Shown here: positions 17,724 to 27,140 of the stretch, piece by piece
Position numbering within the stretch: the stretch's first letter is position 1
Layout: every line of letters starts with the position of its first letter
Origin: Flavobacterium palustre
GTDB taxonomy: Bacteria > Bacteroidota > Bacteroidia > Flavobacteriales > Flavobacteriaceae
Assembly: GCF_014639535.1 (NCBI RefSeq)
Contig: NZ_BMGA01000008.1
Span: 169,351 to 233,350 of the forward strand
DNA length: 64,000 nt
Direction of reading: 5' to 3'
Notes under the pieces: model-generated
What the model was told of the DNA's origin: nothing
The model's database searches: none
What the model saw: the letters and a program-made list of their open reading frames with translations, nothing else
Made by a program: the position numbers and the translations under genes

Positions 17724-19856
17724 ATGATGACAATGAAAAGAATATATCTTATTTTAATTGTATTGACAGTACAATTTTCTCAGGCGCAAACACAGGATTT
17801 ACAAAGAGCCAAACGCTTATTTGAAAGAACGTATTACAGCGAAGCTATTCCGTTGTATGAAAGTATTTTAAAAAGCAATCGTTCTCTGGAAGTTGTTAAA
17901 AACCTTGCTGATTCCTATTATTATACCAATGATTATGCAAATGCACAAAGAAATTATCGCTTTTTAATTGCAAGATTTGCTGAGAATCTGGATGGCGAAT
18001 ATTATTTCAGATATGCTCAAACTTTAAAAGCTTCCGGTAGTTATGATGAGGCGAATAAAGTAATGCGTGATTATTTTTTTAAAACCAACAATCAAAAAGC
18101 CATTGAAAATCTTGAAAAAGAGAATTTGATTTTGGAAAATATTTCGGCTTTAGGCAATCGTTTTGAAAGTAAAAATATGCCAATCAATACACCAAATTCT
18201 GAGTTTGGAGCAGTAAAATATGGTGACAAATTAGTTTTTTCAGCAGTAATAAGAAAACCTTATACTTTTGAAAAAGTCTATAAATGGAACAACGAAAGTT
18301 ATTTGGATTTAATGTCGGTTGCGCTTAAAAATCCGAAAATCGATTCGATTCGAAAATTTGCTGTCGAATTAGCTACTCCTTTGCATGAGTCCAATGCTGT
18401 TTTTACTAAAAACGGGAAGACAGTTTATTTTACGCGCAATAATTCAAAAGACGGTGTAAGAGCTAAAAATGAACAAAAAGTTTCTGTTCTTCAGATTTTT
18501 AGAGCCGAGTTAGTTGATGGAAAATGGCGAAATATTATCGCTTTACCATTTAACAGTGACAATTATTCAGTAGAACACCCTGCTTTGAGTAATGATGAGA
18601 AAACCTTGTATTTTGCATCAGATATGCCGGGTTCTTTAGGTTCATTTGATATTTACAGTGTAGCTATTTTAGGTTCGGATTATGGAACACCAAAAAACCT
18701 TGGTGCTACAATTAATACTGATAAAAAAGAACAATTTCCTTTCATTTCTAAAGATAATAAACTGTATTTTTCATCTAATGGTCATGCCGGTTATGGGTTT
18801 ATGGATGTTTTTGTTTCTGAAATTAAAAATGGAGATTTTACGAAACCAGTAAATATTGGTTTACCTGTAAATTCAGGATACGATGATTTTTCGTTTGTAA
18901 TTGATTCAGACAGCCAACAAGGTTATTTTGCATCCAACAGAAAGGGAGGAAAAGGCGGTGATGATATTTATGAGATTAGCGAAATTCAGCCTTTGGTAGT
19001 TGAAAATTGCATGCAGTATATTTCGGGAACAATTACGGATGTTGATACCCAGCTTCCTTTGGCTAATGCCAAAGTCATTCTTCAGGATACTAAAAATAAA
19101 GACATAGAAAGCATTATCACTTCAGCCGACGGACGTTTTTCTTTTTCGGTAGATTGTGAAAAGAACTACACTGTTCTGGCTTCGAAAGAAATGTACACTA
19201 AAGCTTCTAAGTTTTTAATATTGTATAAAGATCGCAAGAAAGTAAACGATGCTTCGATGGCATTAAAGTCGGCAGAAAGTATCAAAAAAGAAGAATTAGC
19301 GGCTATTGAACTAAAGAAAAAGGAAGCTAAACTTCTTGCTGAAAAACAGAAAAAAGAGGCAGCAATTCTAGCTGAAAAAGCAAAAGTTGAAAAAGAAGCT
19401 GCCGCAAAAAAAGCCATTGCAGATGCTGAGAAACAGAAAAAAGAAAAAATAGCTGCTATTGTTGCTGCTGAGAAAGACATTGTAAAAGATAAAGAAAGGC
19501 TGCTCATTAAAACCGATCCTATTTACTTTGATTACGATTTATGGTACATTCGAAAAGAATCAAAACCAATTTTGAACCGTGTTATCGAATTGATGAAGAA
19601 ATATCCGGAAATGGTGGTCGAAATAGGTTCGCATACTGATAATCGCGGAAATGATAAGTACAATTTAGATCTTTCTTCTAAAAGAGCTACTTCTACAAGA
19701 GAATATTTTATAAGCCAGGGAATTCCGGAGAAGCGAATTTTTGCCAAAGGTTATGGTGAAACAATTCAGATTATAAAATGCAATCCAAGTGAATCCTGCA
19801 CCGAAGAGCAGCATGAGCTGAACAGAAGAAGCGAATTTGTGATAAAGAATTTATAA
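17724..19856 (+). CDS. OmpA-family protein with TPR, WD40-like and peptidoglycan-binding domains
   Basis: About 710 residues. The start at 17724 follows the previous stop by 1 bp; 17733 (MKRIYLILIVL) is equally possible, and 17697, inside the preceding gene, is rejected. Order of parts: signal peptide (to QFSQAQ), TPR-like helices (SEAIPLYESIL, YTNDYANAQRNY), PD40 beta-propeller strands with FASDMPGSLGSFDIY and YFASNRKGGKGGDDIYE, a carboxypeptidase-regulatory-like domain (SGTITDVDTQLPLANAKVIL), a Lys/Ala/Glu-rich coiled coil (about 525-590), and a C-terminal OmpA domain (IGSHTDNRGNDKYNLDLSSKRA). It probably anchors the cargo/SprF system to peptidoglycan. Same operon as the two genes upstream. 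Confidence 0.9.
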   Translation: MMTMKRIYLILIVLTVQFSQAQTQDLQRAKRLFERTYYSEAIPLYESILKSNRSLEVVKNLADSYYYTNDYANAQRNYRFLIARFAENLDGEYYFRYAQTLKASGSYDEANKVMRDYFFKTNNQKAIENLEKENLILENISALGNRFESKNMPINTPNSEFGAVKYGDKLVFSAVIRKPYTFEKVYKWNNESYLDLMSVALKNPKIDSIRKFAVELATPLHESNAVFTKNGKTVYFTRNNSKDGVRAKNEQKVSVLQIFRAELVDGKWRNIIALPFNSDNYSVEHPALSNDEKTLYFASDMPGSLGSFDIYSVAILGSDYGTPKNLGATINTDKKEQFPFISKDNKLYFSSNGHAGYGFMDVFVSEIKNGDFTKPVNIGLPVNSGYDDFSFVIDSDSQQGYFASNRKGGKGGDDIYEISEIQPLVVENCMQYISGTITDVDTQLPLANAKVILQDTKNKDIESIITSADGRFSFSVDCEKNYTVLASKEMYTKASKFLILYKDRKKVNDASMALKSAESIKKEELAAIELKKKEAKLLAEKQKKEAAILAEKAKVEKEAAAKKAIADAEKQKKEKIAAIVAAEKDIVKDKERLLIKTDPIYFDYDLWYIRKESKPILNRVIELMKKYPEMVVEIGSHTDNRGNDKYNLDLSSKRATSTREYFISQGIPEKRIFAKGYGETIQIIKCNPSESCTEEQHELNRRSEFVIKNL

Positions 19857-19876
19857 AAATAAAATAGTATTGATAT

Positions 19877-19906
19877 AAAAGTGAGATTCTGAGAGTCTCA
19901 CTTTTT
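19877..19906 (+). terminator. Terminator of the secretion trio
   Basis: AAGTGAGA (to 19886) and TCTCACTT (from 19896) form a stem with loop TTCTGAGAG, followed by a T run. It lies 21 bp after the OmpA-family stop codon. Confidence 0.87.
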
Positions 19907-20012
19907 GTTTTTAAACAATTGTAAATTAGTGATTTTATTTTTTTTATAATTTTTAAAACCAAAAGCAAACTGTTGTCGTAAATGTTTTTAAATAACCTTA
20001 AAAAATACATTT

Positions 20013-20567
20013 ATGAAAACTACACAATTAGTATCAGTAGCCTTTTTTGCCCTAGTATTTGGAGTAACTTCTTATGCTCAAAAAACAGTAATGGTTGGTG
20101 GAGCGCCTATGTATCCTACCAAAAACATTGTAGAAAATGCAGTTAATTCTAAAGACCACACAACATTAGTTGCTGCGGTAAAAGCTGCCGGATTAGTTGA
20201 AACTTTACAAACGGCCGGTCCGTTTACTGTTTTTGCACCTACTAATGCCGCTTTTGAAAAATTACCGGAAGGTACAGTTGAAAGCCTTTTAAAACCCGAG
20301 AATTTAAAAATGTTGCAAACTGTTTTGACTTACCATGTGGTGGCAGGAAAAATGAATGCTGCTGATGTTGCTAAAGCTATTAAAGCCGGAAACGGAAAAG
20401 CTGTTTTGAAAACTGTTAGTGGCGGAACTTTAACAGCCTGGATGAAAGGAAAAAAAATATACATCACGGATGAAAACGGGTCGATGTCTGAAGTTACAAT
20501 TACCGATGTAAATCAGTCTAATGGAGTAATCCACGTAGTTGATACCGTTTTATTGCCTAAATCATAG
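20013..20567 (+). CDS. Secreted fasciclin-domain protein
   Basis: A 184-residue exported protein: signal peptide ending at TSYAQ, then one fasciclin (FAS1) domain from about residue 40. Diagnostic motifs are LQTAGPFTVFAPTNAAFEKLP (H1-type), LTYHVVAGKM and the terminal NGVIHVVDTVLLP. FAS1 domains mediate protein or carbohydrate contacts at the cell surface. It stands alone between two terminators; no specific partner is indicated. Confidence 0.92.
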   Translation: MKTTQLVSVAFFALVFGVTSYAQKTVMVGGAPMYPTKNIVENAVNSKDHTTLVAAVKAAGLVETLQTAGPFTVFAPTNAAFEKLPEGTVESLLKPENLKMLQTVLTYHVVAGKMNAADVAKAIKAGNGKAVLKTVSGGTLTAWMKGKKIYITDENGSMSEVTITDVNQSNGVIHVVDTVLLPKS

Positions 20568-20631
20568 TTGTTTGTTAATTTAGATTGTTGAGAATGACAA
20601 GCTGGAGTGATTCACTTGATTATTCAAAATC

Positions 20632-20660
20632 AAAAAGCACAGCATTACACTGTGCTTTTT
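20632..20660. terminator. Bidirectional terminator
   Basis: AAAAAGCACAG (20632-20642) and its perfect complement (20650-20660) with a 7-nt loop. The A run on one side and T run on the other let it serve both the fasciclin gene and the convergent thioesterase operon. Confidence 0.88.
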
Positions 20661-20723
20661 GCGTTTTAGATGTTGTTTATAGATTCGGCCGTTTTAGCAA
20701 ACGGTCGGGTTTATAGCAACATT

Positions 20724-21275
20724 TTATTTTTCAAAGTCCACTTTGACTTTGTATTCGTTTGATTTTAAAATATTTTCAATGGATCCAAAAGTAGCAATGG
20801 TTTTTTGGTATTCTTTTTCTTTTTTTAGGGCAATTTGTCTCAAAGCATTTTGAAAACGGCTTACTTCTTTTAATGTGGTAAGAATCAATCCCGGAACAGC
20901 CGTGTTTTTTCCTTCCTTATCTTTGGCAACCATTGTAAAATAAGAAGAATTACAATGTTTGATTACTCCGGTTTGAATGTTTTCGGCTTCTACCCGAATA
21001 CCAATAATCATCGAACTGTTTCCCACATAATTTACGCTGGCTTTCATTGTTAGCAGTTCGCCTACTTCAACCGGTTTCAGGAAGTTTACCGTGTCAACCG
21101 AAGCGGTTACACAATAATTCCCGGAAAATTTAGAGCCACAGGCAAAGGCAATTTGGTCCATTAGTGATAAAATATAACCACCATGGATTTTTCCGCTAAA
21201 ATTAGTGTGCGAAGGCAACATTAATTCAGAGATTGTTATTTTTGAAGAATCGACAGTTTTATATTCGGTACTCAT
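20724..21275 (-). CDS. Acyl-CoA thioesterase, hotdog fold
   Basis: A 183-residue single-hotdog protein of the YciA/ACOT type. SGKIHGGYILSLMDQIAFACG (residues 27 onward) is the long-helix signature, and ASVDTVNFLKPVEVGELL forms the following strands with the usual Asp/Asn. It hydrolyses acyl-CoA thioesters; chain length is not readable. It starts 28 bp after the rubredoxin fusion gene on the same strand, so it is probably co-transcribed with the nitrate reductase genes, though a functional tie to nitrate is not evident. It ends at a bidirectional terminator. Confidence 0.85.
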   Translation of the reverse strand: MSTEYKTVDSSKITISELMLPSHTNFSGKIHGGYILSLMDQIAFACGSKFSGNYCVTASVDTVNFLKPVEVGELLTMKASVNYVGNSSMIIGIRVEAENIQTGVIKHCNSSYFTMVAKDKEGKNTAVPGLILTTLKEVSRFQNALRQIALKKEKEYQKTIATFGSIENILKSNEYKVKVDFEK

Positions 21276-21302
21276 AAATATTGTTTTTGTGTAATTTCGA
21301 TG

Positions 21303-22748
21303 TTAAATATCTTGTTTTTCAGCTGTTAAAAGTACAAAATTAGATTTTGGAGATTCACACAACGAACAGCAATAATCTGCAGGCAAATCATTGAATAAAA
21401 TGCCTTTTTCAATTCCTTGTATGGCATCACCATATTCAGAGTTGTAAATGGTCAAACATTCAGAACATTGGTAAACATCATGTACCTGTTTTTCCTTTTT
21501 AGTGGCAGCAGCTGCATTGTTTTCAATTGGAGTATTATTTCCTAATTCGTTGAAGTATTTTTTACTCAATTCAATAAGAATGCTAGGCAATTCGAGTTTG
21601 TCAATATCTTGCGTATGAATGATGTATTCCCGAGTGTTGGGGTCAAAATGTTTGGCATACAATACATTGTAAGTATCTCTGATTTTAATGGATTCCAAAT
21701 CTTTTGGTAATTGGTTTTTTTCGATAACAATAGAAGTAAAATAATGTCCCTCACGATTGTAATCGGAAATGCCAAAAGTAAGTCCGTACGTACTGATGTC
21801 AAACTGATCTAATGTTCTAACCAAAAATGTTTTCAGGTTCAAAGACCAATCGGTTGCTACGGGCAGGTGCCAGTTTAATTCTAAAAGCGAATGGCGCACA
21901 TTGATTCCTTTTTTTCCAAGAAATTTTTCCCAATCCAACTTTCGGTCCTTTGGAATTCCTTTTATGATGAAGGATTTCCATGGGGTGATACATATTTTAC
22001 CAATTTTGCAATCAAAACACAAATCGCACATTTCTTTTAGAAATTCTAAATCGTACAAGTTGTTTCTCCAGTATAATCCAAGCCAGTACTGATCGATTCC
22101 TAAACGGTTCATTCCTTCGTAATATGGAAACGGATAAAAAGGAACATTTAGGGCTTTGTCTATTGTTCGGTTATTAGTGTCTAAATTTTCGCTTACAAGA
22201 TTGAAAATCATCTCGATTCCTATAGTAGGATCTTCATTAACGATGCGTTCTATTTCGTAATAAATTTTAGAAATATCCCAGCTGTAAATTAATACAGGAT
22301 AAACTTCCATACGTTGCCAGTTAGGCAAGCGAATGTATAAATACCAATAATCTTCATGCTCAGAAGCGATAAAGTTGATATGACCTGTAAATAAAGGAAC
22401 TAATTGTTGTTTTGGGTCGGTGATGTTTACTTTTAAAACCGGTTGTTCCTTAAATTGTTCTAAAACATACAGGAATTTATTACCGGTAAGCCAAGGTGTA
22501 TTTCTAAAAATATCGGTAGAAACATAAGAAGATACAATGTTGTTTCCGCTTTGTTCATTAGGATAAACGATATGTAATTTGCCATTATTTTCTGTTTCCG
22601 AATACTGAAATCCATCAGGAAAAATAATGTCTTGTCTGGAACCAAACGAAATTGTTTTCAGCCCTTGCGCCATACTCATATTTACAATATTTCGTAATTC
22701 TCCCGGCGAAATAACGCCTCCTTTTACTATTAATCGTGTTAATTCCAT
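21303..22748 (-). CDS. Degenerate nitrite/sulfite-reductase-like protein fused to rubredoxin
   Basis: A 481-residue protein with two recognisable parts. Residues 1-~390 resemble the siroheme nitrite/sulfite reductase core: a ferredoxin-like half domain (VKGGVISPGELRNIVNMSMAQGL then ISFGSRQDI), a second half ending in ICITPWKSFIIKGI. The first cofactor-cysteine pair of that family (C-x5-C, as in NirB's ACPGTNTC) aligns with SYVSTDIF, so Tyr75 and Phe81 replace the cysteines. A different cluster-like set appears later: Cys231, 234, 237 and 243 (CDLCFDCKIGKIC). Residues ~421-481 form a rubredoxin (Cys428-x2-Cys431 and Cys461-x2-Cys464 in CCSLCESPKSNF). It is 76 bp after the nitrate reductase fusion gene. 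I infer an electron-transfer or assembly role in nitrate/nitrite reduction; catalysis is uncertain. Confidence 0.72.
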   Translation of the reverse strand: MELTRLIVKGGVISPGELRNIVNMSMAQGLKTISFGSRQDIIFPDGFQYSETENNGKLHIVYPNEQSGNNIVSSYVSTDIFRNTPWLTGNKFLYVLEQFKEQPVLKVNITDPKQQLVPLFTGHINFIASEHEDYWYLYIRLPNWQRMEVYPVLIYSWDISKIYYEIERIVNEDPTIGIEMIFNLVSENLDTNNRTIDKALNVPFYPFPYYEGMNRLGIDQYWLGLYWRNNLYDLEFLKEMCDLCFDCKIGKICITPWKSFIIKGIPKDRKLDWEKFLGKKGINVRHSLLELNWHLPVATDWSLNLKTFLVRTLDQFDISTYGLTFGISDYNREGHYFTSIVIEKNQLPKDLESIKIRDTYNVLYAKHFDPNTREYIIHTQDIDKLELPSILIELSKKYFNELGNNTPIENNAAAATKKEKQVHDVYQCSECLTIYNSEYGDAIQGIEKGILFNDLPADYCCSLCESPKSNFVLLTAEKQDI

Positions 22749-22824
22749 GTTCTTTAAAGTTTATGGTTTGTCGTTTATTGTTTATAGTTACCGAACACTG
22801 AACTACAAATAATAAACTACTACC

Positions 22825-25800
22825 TTATACACATTTAGCTAAAATTTCTTTTACTTCGGTTTTGCAACTGCCACAGCCTAAACCGGCTCCGGTAGATTTG
22901 CATAATTCTGTAAAATTTGTTGTTCCTGCTTTGACAGCTTCTTCGATATTACCACTTCCTACCTGACTGCAGGAGCAAACTAATTTGCCTACAACGGGTT
23001 TAGCCGTAGCACTACTGCCTCTTAATAATTGATTTCGTTTGTCTGATAATTCGATTTTGCTTTCAATCATGGTTTTGAATTCGGCAAATTCATTTTTATC
23101 ACCCATTAAAATAGCTCCTATCAGTAAATCATCTTTTACGATACATTTTTTATAATAGCGTTTTTTCAAATCGGCAAAAACAATCTCTTCGTAGCTGTCG
23201 TCATTTTCAGGAATGCTGACTTCACCAATACTGCAAAGATTGATGTCTTCGAGTTTTAAGATGTTCATTAATACTGAACCTTTATAGAAACTACTGATAT
23301 CTCCCGCTAAAAAGTTAGCTAAAATATCCGCTTGTTCTTCGGCAGCAGAGGTAATTCCGAACAGTTTACCGTCAAATTCGGCAATTTCTCCAATGGCAAA
23401 AATGTCAGGATTTGATGATTGTAAATACTGATTTACTTTTACTCCGCGTCCGCAGGCAATTCCGGATTCTTTGGCCAGTTCTATGTTTGGAATGGTTCCA
23501 ATGGCGTAAACAATAGCATTTGCGGTTAAAATACGTCCACTTTTCAGAGCTATTTCGAGTTCGTTAGCATTATCTGTTTCAAATACGGTACTTACCTCGT
23601 TGTCAAAATAGATTTGGATATCCCGGAGTTGTACCTCTTCGGCCAATAATTTACAGGAAATACGGTCTAATTGACGTTCCATTAATCGGGAAGCCCTTTG
23701 AACTATGGTAATTTTTACTTTTTTATGTTTTAGGGCTGCTGCCAATTCCAAACCTAATAAACCACCACCTACAATTACTACGTGTTGCTCTTCGGGCGCT
23801 AAATTAGTGCTGTCCAAATAATTTTTTAATCGGTCGGCATCTTCTTTTTTACGCATGGTAAAACGTCCCGGTAAGTGTAATTGGGCATTTTCGGGAACAA
23901 ATGGTCGGCTGCCTGTAGCAAGGATTAAGTTGTCAAAAGTATGAGTTTCGCCACGGCTGTCTGTTATTGATTTGGTAACAGTGTCAATGTTTTTTATGCC
24001 TACTGACGATTTTAAAGTAATATTAAGTTTGCTTAAACCTTCCTGATCTTTTACTTTTAATAAATTTTCCCAGGATAATTCATTGGTAACATATTCCGGA
24101 AGTAAAACGCGATTGTAAAAAGGATTCGCCTCATTAGAGAAAACGATAATTTCATCAGTACTATTGAGTTCTCTGTAATTTTGGATGAATCTAAAAGCAG
24201 CCGCTCCGGCACCTACTATGGCTATTTTTTGGAAAGGTTTTTCGTATTTGGCTACCGCTACAGCAGTGTATTTAAAATCAGGTTCTTTAGAAACAGGATC
24301 AATAACTGTATTGGTTAGATTATTGGTTCGGTTTAGATCGTTGTCTAATTGTTTTCCCCAGTGCATTGGCAGGAAGACAACTCCTTCTTTGATAGCATCA
24401 GTTACAGTTGCTTTAACACGAACTTCACCATTTTTACTGCTCACCACAACAATGTCACCATTTTCAATTCCTGTTTTAAAAGCATCGATAGGATTGATTT
24501 CTAAAAACGGATTTGGAATATGTGATAACAATCGGGATACTTTTCCGGTTTTAGTCATCGTATGCCATTGGTCTCTGATGCGACCGGTAGTTAGAATAAA
24601 CGGAAATTTGTCGTTGGGTTGCTCCGAAGTATTTTCAATAGCTGTTGGCAAATTGAAAATGGCTTTTTGCGAAGGCGTATAAAACTTTTTATCAGTAAAA
24701 AGGCGAGGTGTTCCCGGATGTCCGTAATCCGGAACAGGCCATTGAAAAGTACCTTCGTGTTTTAATCGGTTGTAATTAAGGAAAGAAATGTCAATGTTGG
24801 TGTTTTTAGTCATTTGACAATACTCCTTATATACTTCTTCAGTAGTGTTGAAGTTGAAACCGTTAAATCCCATTTTTTTAGCAAATCGGGTAAGTATTTC
24901 AAAGTCAGGTAGCGCTTCTCCGGGTGCGTTAATTCCTTTAGGTAAATAAGAAATACGTCTTTCGGAATTGGTCATGGTTCCTTCTTTTTCTAACCAACCG
25001 GCAGCCGGTAATAATAAGTCGGCATATTTAGCGGTATCAGCCTTGTGTGATATTTCCTGAACCACTACAAATTTGGCATTTTGCAATGCTTTTTCCACTT
25101 TTCTGGAATCGGGTAAACTTACCATAGGATTGGTACAAATGATCCAAACCGCTTTCATCTTTCCGGATTCTAAGGCTTCAAACATTTCGGTGGCCGTCAA
25201 TCCCGGTTTTTCAGAGATGCTGTCCACTCCCCAAAAATCGGCTACTTCCTGACGATGTTCCGGATTGTTTAATTCCCTGTGGACGGCTAATAAACTGGCC
25301 ATTCCGCCCACTTCTCTTCCGCCCATAGCATTAGGTTGTCCGGTTAAAGAAAAAGGTCCTGAACCTGGTTTCCCAATATGTCCGGTTAATAATGAGATAT
25401 TTAATAAGGCTGTGTTTTTATCTACTCCCACCGCACTTTGATTCAATCCCATAGCCCAAAGCGAAAGAAATCCTTTGGCTTTGCCAATTAAATCGGCAGC
25501 TAAATCAATTTCTTTGATGGAAATTCCACACAGTTGAGATGCTTTTTCTAATGAGGTAGAAAGCACCAAATTCATGTAGGCATCAAAATTTTCAGTGTGT
25601 TGTTTGATGAAATTATTGTCTGCATAGCCTTTTTCGATAATTCTTTTGGCTAAAGCATGGTATAATATAATATCGCTTCCCGGCAGAATTTGTAGATGTA
25701 AATCGGCAGTTAAGGCTGTATCCGTTTTTCGCGGATCAATTACAATAACCTTTACATTTGGATTTTTCTCACGGTGTTGTTCTAAACGTCTGAATAGAAT

Positions 25801-26349
25801 AGGGTGGCACCAGGCCGGATTAGCACCTGTGATTAAGAAAGTATCGGCTAGTTCAATATCTTCATAAGCAATTGGCACGGCATCTTCCCCAAAGGTTTTT
25901 TTGTAACCCACTACTGCCGAACTCATGCAAAGTCGGGAGTTGGTGTCAATATTATTGGTTTTCAGAAAACCTTTAACGAGTTTGTTTACCAGATAATATT
26001 CTTCGGTAAGACATTGTCCGGAGATGTAAAAACCAACACTGTCCGGACCATATTTTTTTATCATTGACGAAAATACAGCCGCCGCACGATCTAAACCATC
26101 GTCCCAGCTCACACGTTCCATAGGGTGTGATTTGCTCCAACGCATTTCAGGATACAGAATCCTGTCAGAAGTATCGTTAGCCACATAATGTAGATTCATT
26201 CCTTTAGAACACAGCATTCCTCTGTTTACAGGATGATCTTTGTCTCCTTTTACAGTTACTCCATTAGTAGAATCTTTGCTTACAATGATTCCGCATCCTA
26301 CTCCACAATATGAACACGTAGTTTTGATTTCTGAATTTTGCATTATCAT
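22825..26349 (-). CDS. nasA: Assimilatory nitrate reductase fused to NAD(P)H-dependent reductase and BFD-type [2Fe-2S] domains
   Basis: A 1,174-residue fusion. Residues ~5-700 are a molybdenum-bisMGD reductase of the NasA/NarB type: [4Fe-4S] ligands Cys12, 15, 19 and 47; probable Mo ligand Cys141 in SRLCMSSAVVGYK; C-terminal domain with FILTTGRIRDQWHTMTKTG. Residues ~706-1100 are a NirB-like pyridine nucleotide-disulfide oxidoreductase: FAD motif GAGAAA near 713, ATGSRPFVP near 811, NAD motif GGGLLG near 861. Residues ~1121-1174 are a BFD-like domain (Cys1125, 1127, 1159, 1162). The molecule should carry electrons from NAD(P)H to nitrate within one chain in the cytoplasm. Start M1 or M3 (MIMQNS) is open. 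Transcribed away from the nitrate transporter genes. Confidence 0.9.
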   Translation of the reverse strand: MIMQNSEIKTTCSYCGVGCGIIVSKDSTNGVTVKGDKDHPVNRGMLCSKGMNLHYVANDTSDRILYPEMRWSKSHPMERVSWDDGLDRAAAVFSSMIKKYGPDSVGFYISGQCLTEEYYLVNKLVKGFLKTNNIDTNSRLCMSSAVVGYKKTFGEDAVPIAYEDIELADTFLITGANPAWCHPILFRRLEQHREKNPNVKVIVIDPRKTDTALTADLHLQILPGSDIILYHALAKRIIEKGYADNNFIKQHTENFDAYMNLVLSTSLEKASQLCGISIKEIDLAADLIGKAKGFLSLWAMGLNQSAVGVDKNTALLNISLLTGHIGKPGSGPFSLTGQPNAMGGREVGGMASLLAVHRELNNPEHRQEVADFWGVDSISEKPGLTATEMFEALESGKMKAVWIICTNPMVSLPDSRKVEKALQNAKFVVVQEISHKADTAKYADLLLPAAGWLEKEGTMTNSERRISYLPKGINAPGEALPDFEILTRFAKKMGFNGFNFNTTEEVYKEYCQMTKNTNIDISFLNYNRLKHEGTFQWPVPDYGHPGTPRLFTDKKFYTPSQKAIFNLPTAIENTSEQPNDKFPFILTTGRIRDQWHTMTKTGKVSRLLSHIPNPFLEINPIDAFKTGIENGDIVVVSSKNGEVRVKATVTDAIKEGVVFLPMHWGKQLDNDLNRTNNLTNTVIDPVSKEPDFKYTAVAVAKYEKPFQKIAIVGAGAAAFRFIQNYRELNSTDEIIVFSNEANPFYNRVLLPEYVTNELSWENLLKVKDQEGLSKLNITLKSSVGIKNIDTVTKSITDSRGETHTFDNLILATGSRPFVPENAQLHLPGRFTMRKKEDADRLKNYLDSTNLAPEEQHVVIVGGGLLGLELAAALKHKKVKITIVQRASRLMERQLDRISCKLLAEEVQLRDIQIYFDNEVSTVFETDNANELEIALKSGRILTANAIVYAIGTIPNIELAKESGIACGRGVKVNQYLQSSNPDIFAIGEIAEFDGKLFGITSAAEEQADILANFLAGDISSFYKGSVLMNILKLEDINLCSIGEVSIPENDDSYEEIVFADLKKRYYKKCIVKDDLLIGAILMGDKNEFAEFKTMIESKIELSDKRNQLLRGSSATAKPVVGKLVCSCSQVGSGNIEEAVKAGTTNFTELCKSTGAGLGCGSCKTEVKEILAKCV

Positions 26350-26409
26350 CGGTATTTTTTAATTGCGAAATCTTTTTAAATAGCAGATACTATTTTTAAA
26401 ATGTAAAAA

Positions 26410-26436
26410 TACGTATTTATTACGTATAAGTACGTA
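26410..26436. promoter_or_regulatory. Cluster of three TACGTA palindromes upstream of nasA
   Basis: TACGTA occurs at 26410-26415, 26421-26426 and 26431-26436, each about one helical turn apart, 60-90 bp before the nasA start. Two more copies lie in the same spacer (26964-26969, with the same flank giving TACGTATTTAT in both places, and 27154-27159 at the nrtA promoter). This looks like the target of a nitrogen or nitrate regulator shared by the divergent operons. The regulator is not in the window. The remainder of the 851-bp spacer is T-rich with nothing else recognised. Confidence 0.5.
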
Positions 26437-26963
26437 ATTTTTTTAAAAAATTTGCAAGTTTGCCAAATAGCTAAAAGAAGACTAAAATAATGCTTTTTAT
26501 CTTTTTTTTGGTTTAAAAAACAATTATTAATTCAAAAAAGTAATCCTGAGGTAATTGTTGATTTTTGATTTTTAGAAAGTATTTTCCTGATAATAAAATT
26601 TATGCTAAATATAATTTGGGGTTTATCTGTCCTCTAAGGATGAATAAGAAAAAGTTTTTGTATTGGTTTGATATTTAGCGATTTTAGGTGGTAGTGATCC
26701 GTTGATTGATATAATTACTTTGGTTGGATTACTATTTTAGGTTGTTTTTTATCAGACCTATATTATGGTGTTGTTTTTTCAAAAGATGGATTTTTTGTCT
26801 TTGGATTTTAAAATTTCAGAGAACAATAAGTTGAATTAAGGTAATATAAATACTTCGTAAACATATTTTTTTCGGTGACTGTATATTATAGGTATAGTGC
26901 TTAATTTTTTTTCCGATATAAATTTAGTTATAAATGTCTGTTTTATGCGTGTTGTTTTGATTA

Positions 26964-26974
26964 TACGTATTTAT
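26964..26974. promoter_or_regulatory. TACGTATTTAT motif, mid-spacer copy
   Basis: The 11-bp sequence TACGTATTTAT here is identical to that at 26410-26420, ~550 bp away in the same divergent spacer. It is a candidate distal binding site for the same regulator. Confidence 0.4.
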
Positions 26975-27140
26975 CTTGTAGATAATAGCCAGTTGTTTTT
27001 TTAGGTACTTAATTTTTATTTCTCCAGTGTTTACGGATGTTTTTTGTTGTTTTTTGCGTTTTGGCAAGATTTTAAATGATTTTTAATCTTCGGTTTACTG
27101 TTTTAAAAAGTTGTTTTTGACTGGTTTTTAGATGGTTTTT

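Noticed and set aside
19166-19507. 113-residue minus-strand ORF rich in Ala/Ser/Phe
   Set aside because: It is the antisense shadow of the Lys/Ala/Glu coiled coil in the OmpA-family gene.
24185-24682. 165-residue plus-strand ORF within nasA
   Set aside because: Opposite-strand shadow of the well-supported nitrate reductase fusion gene; no family resemblance.
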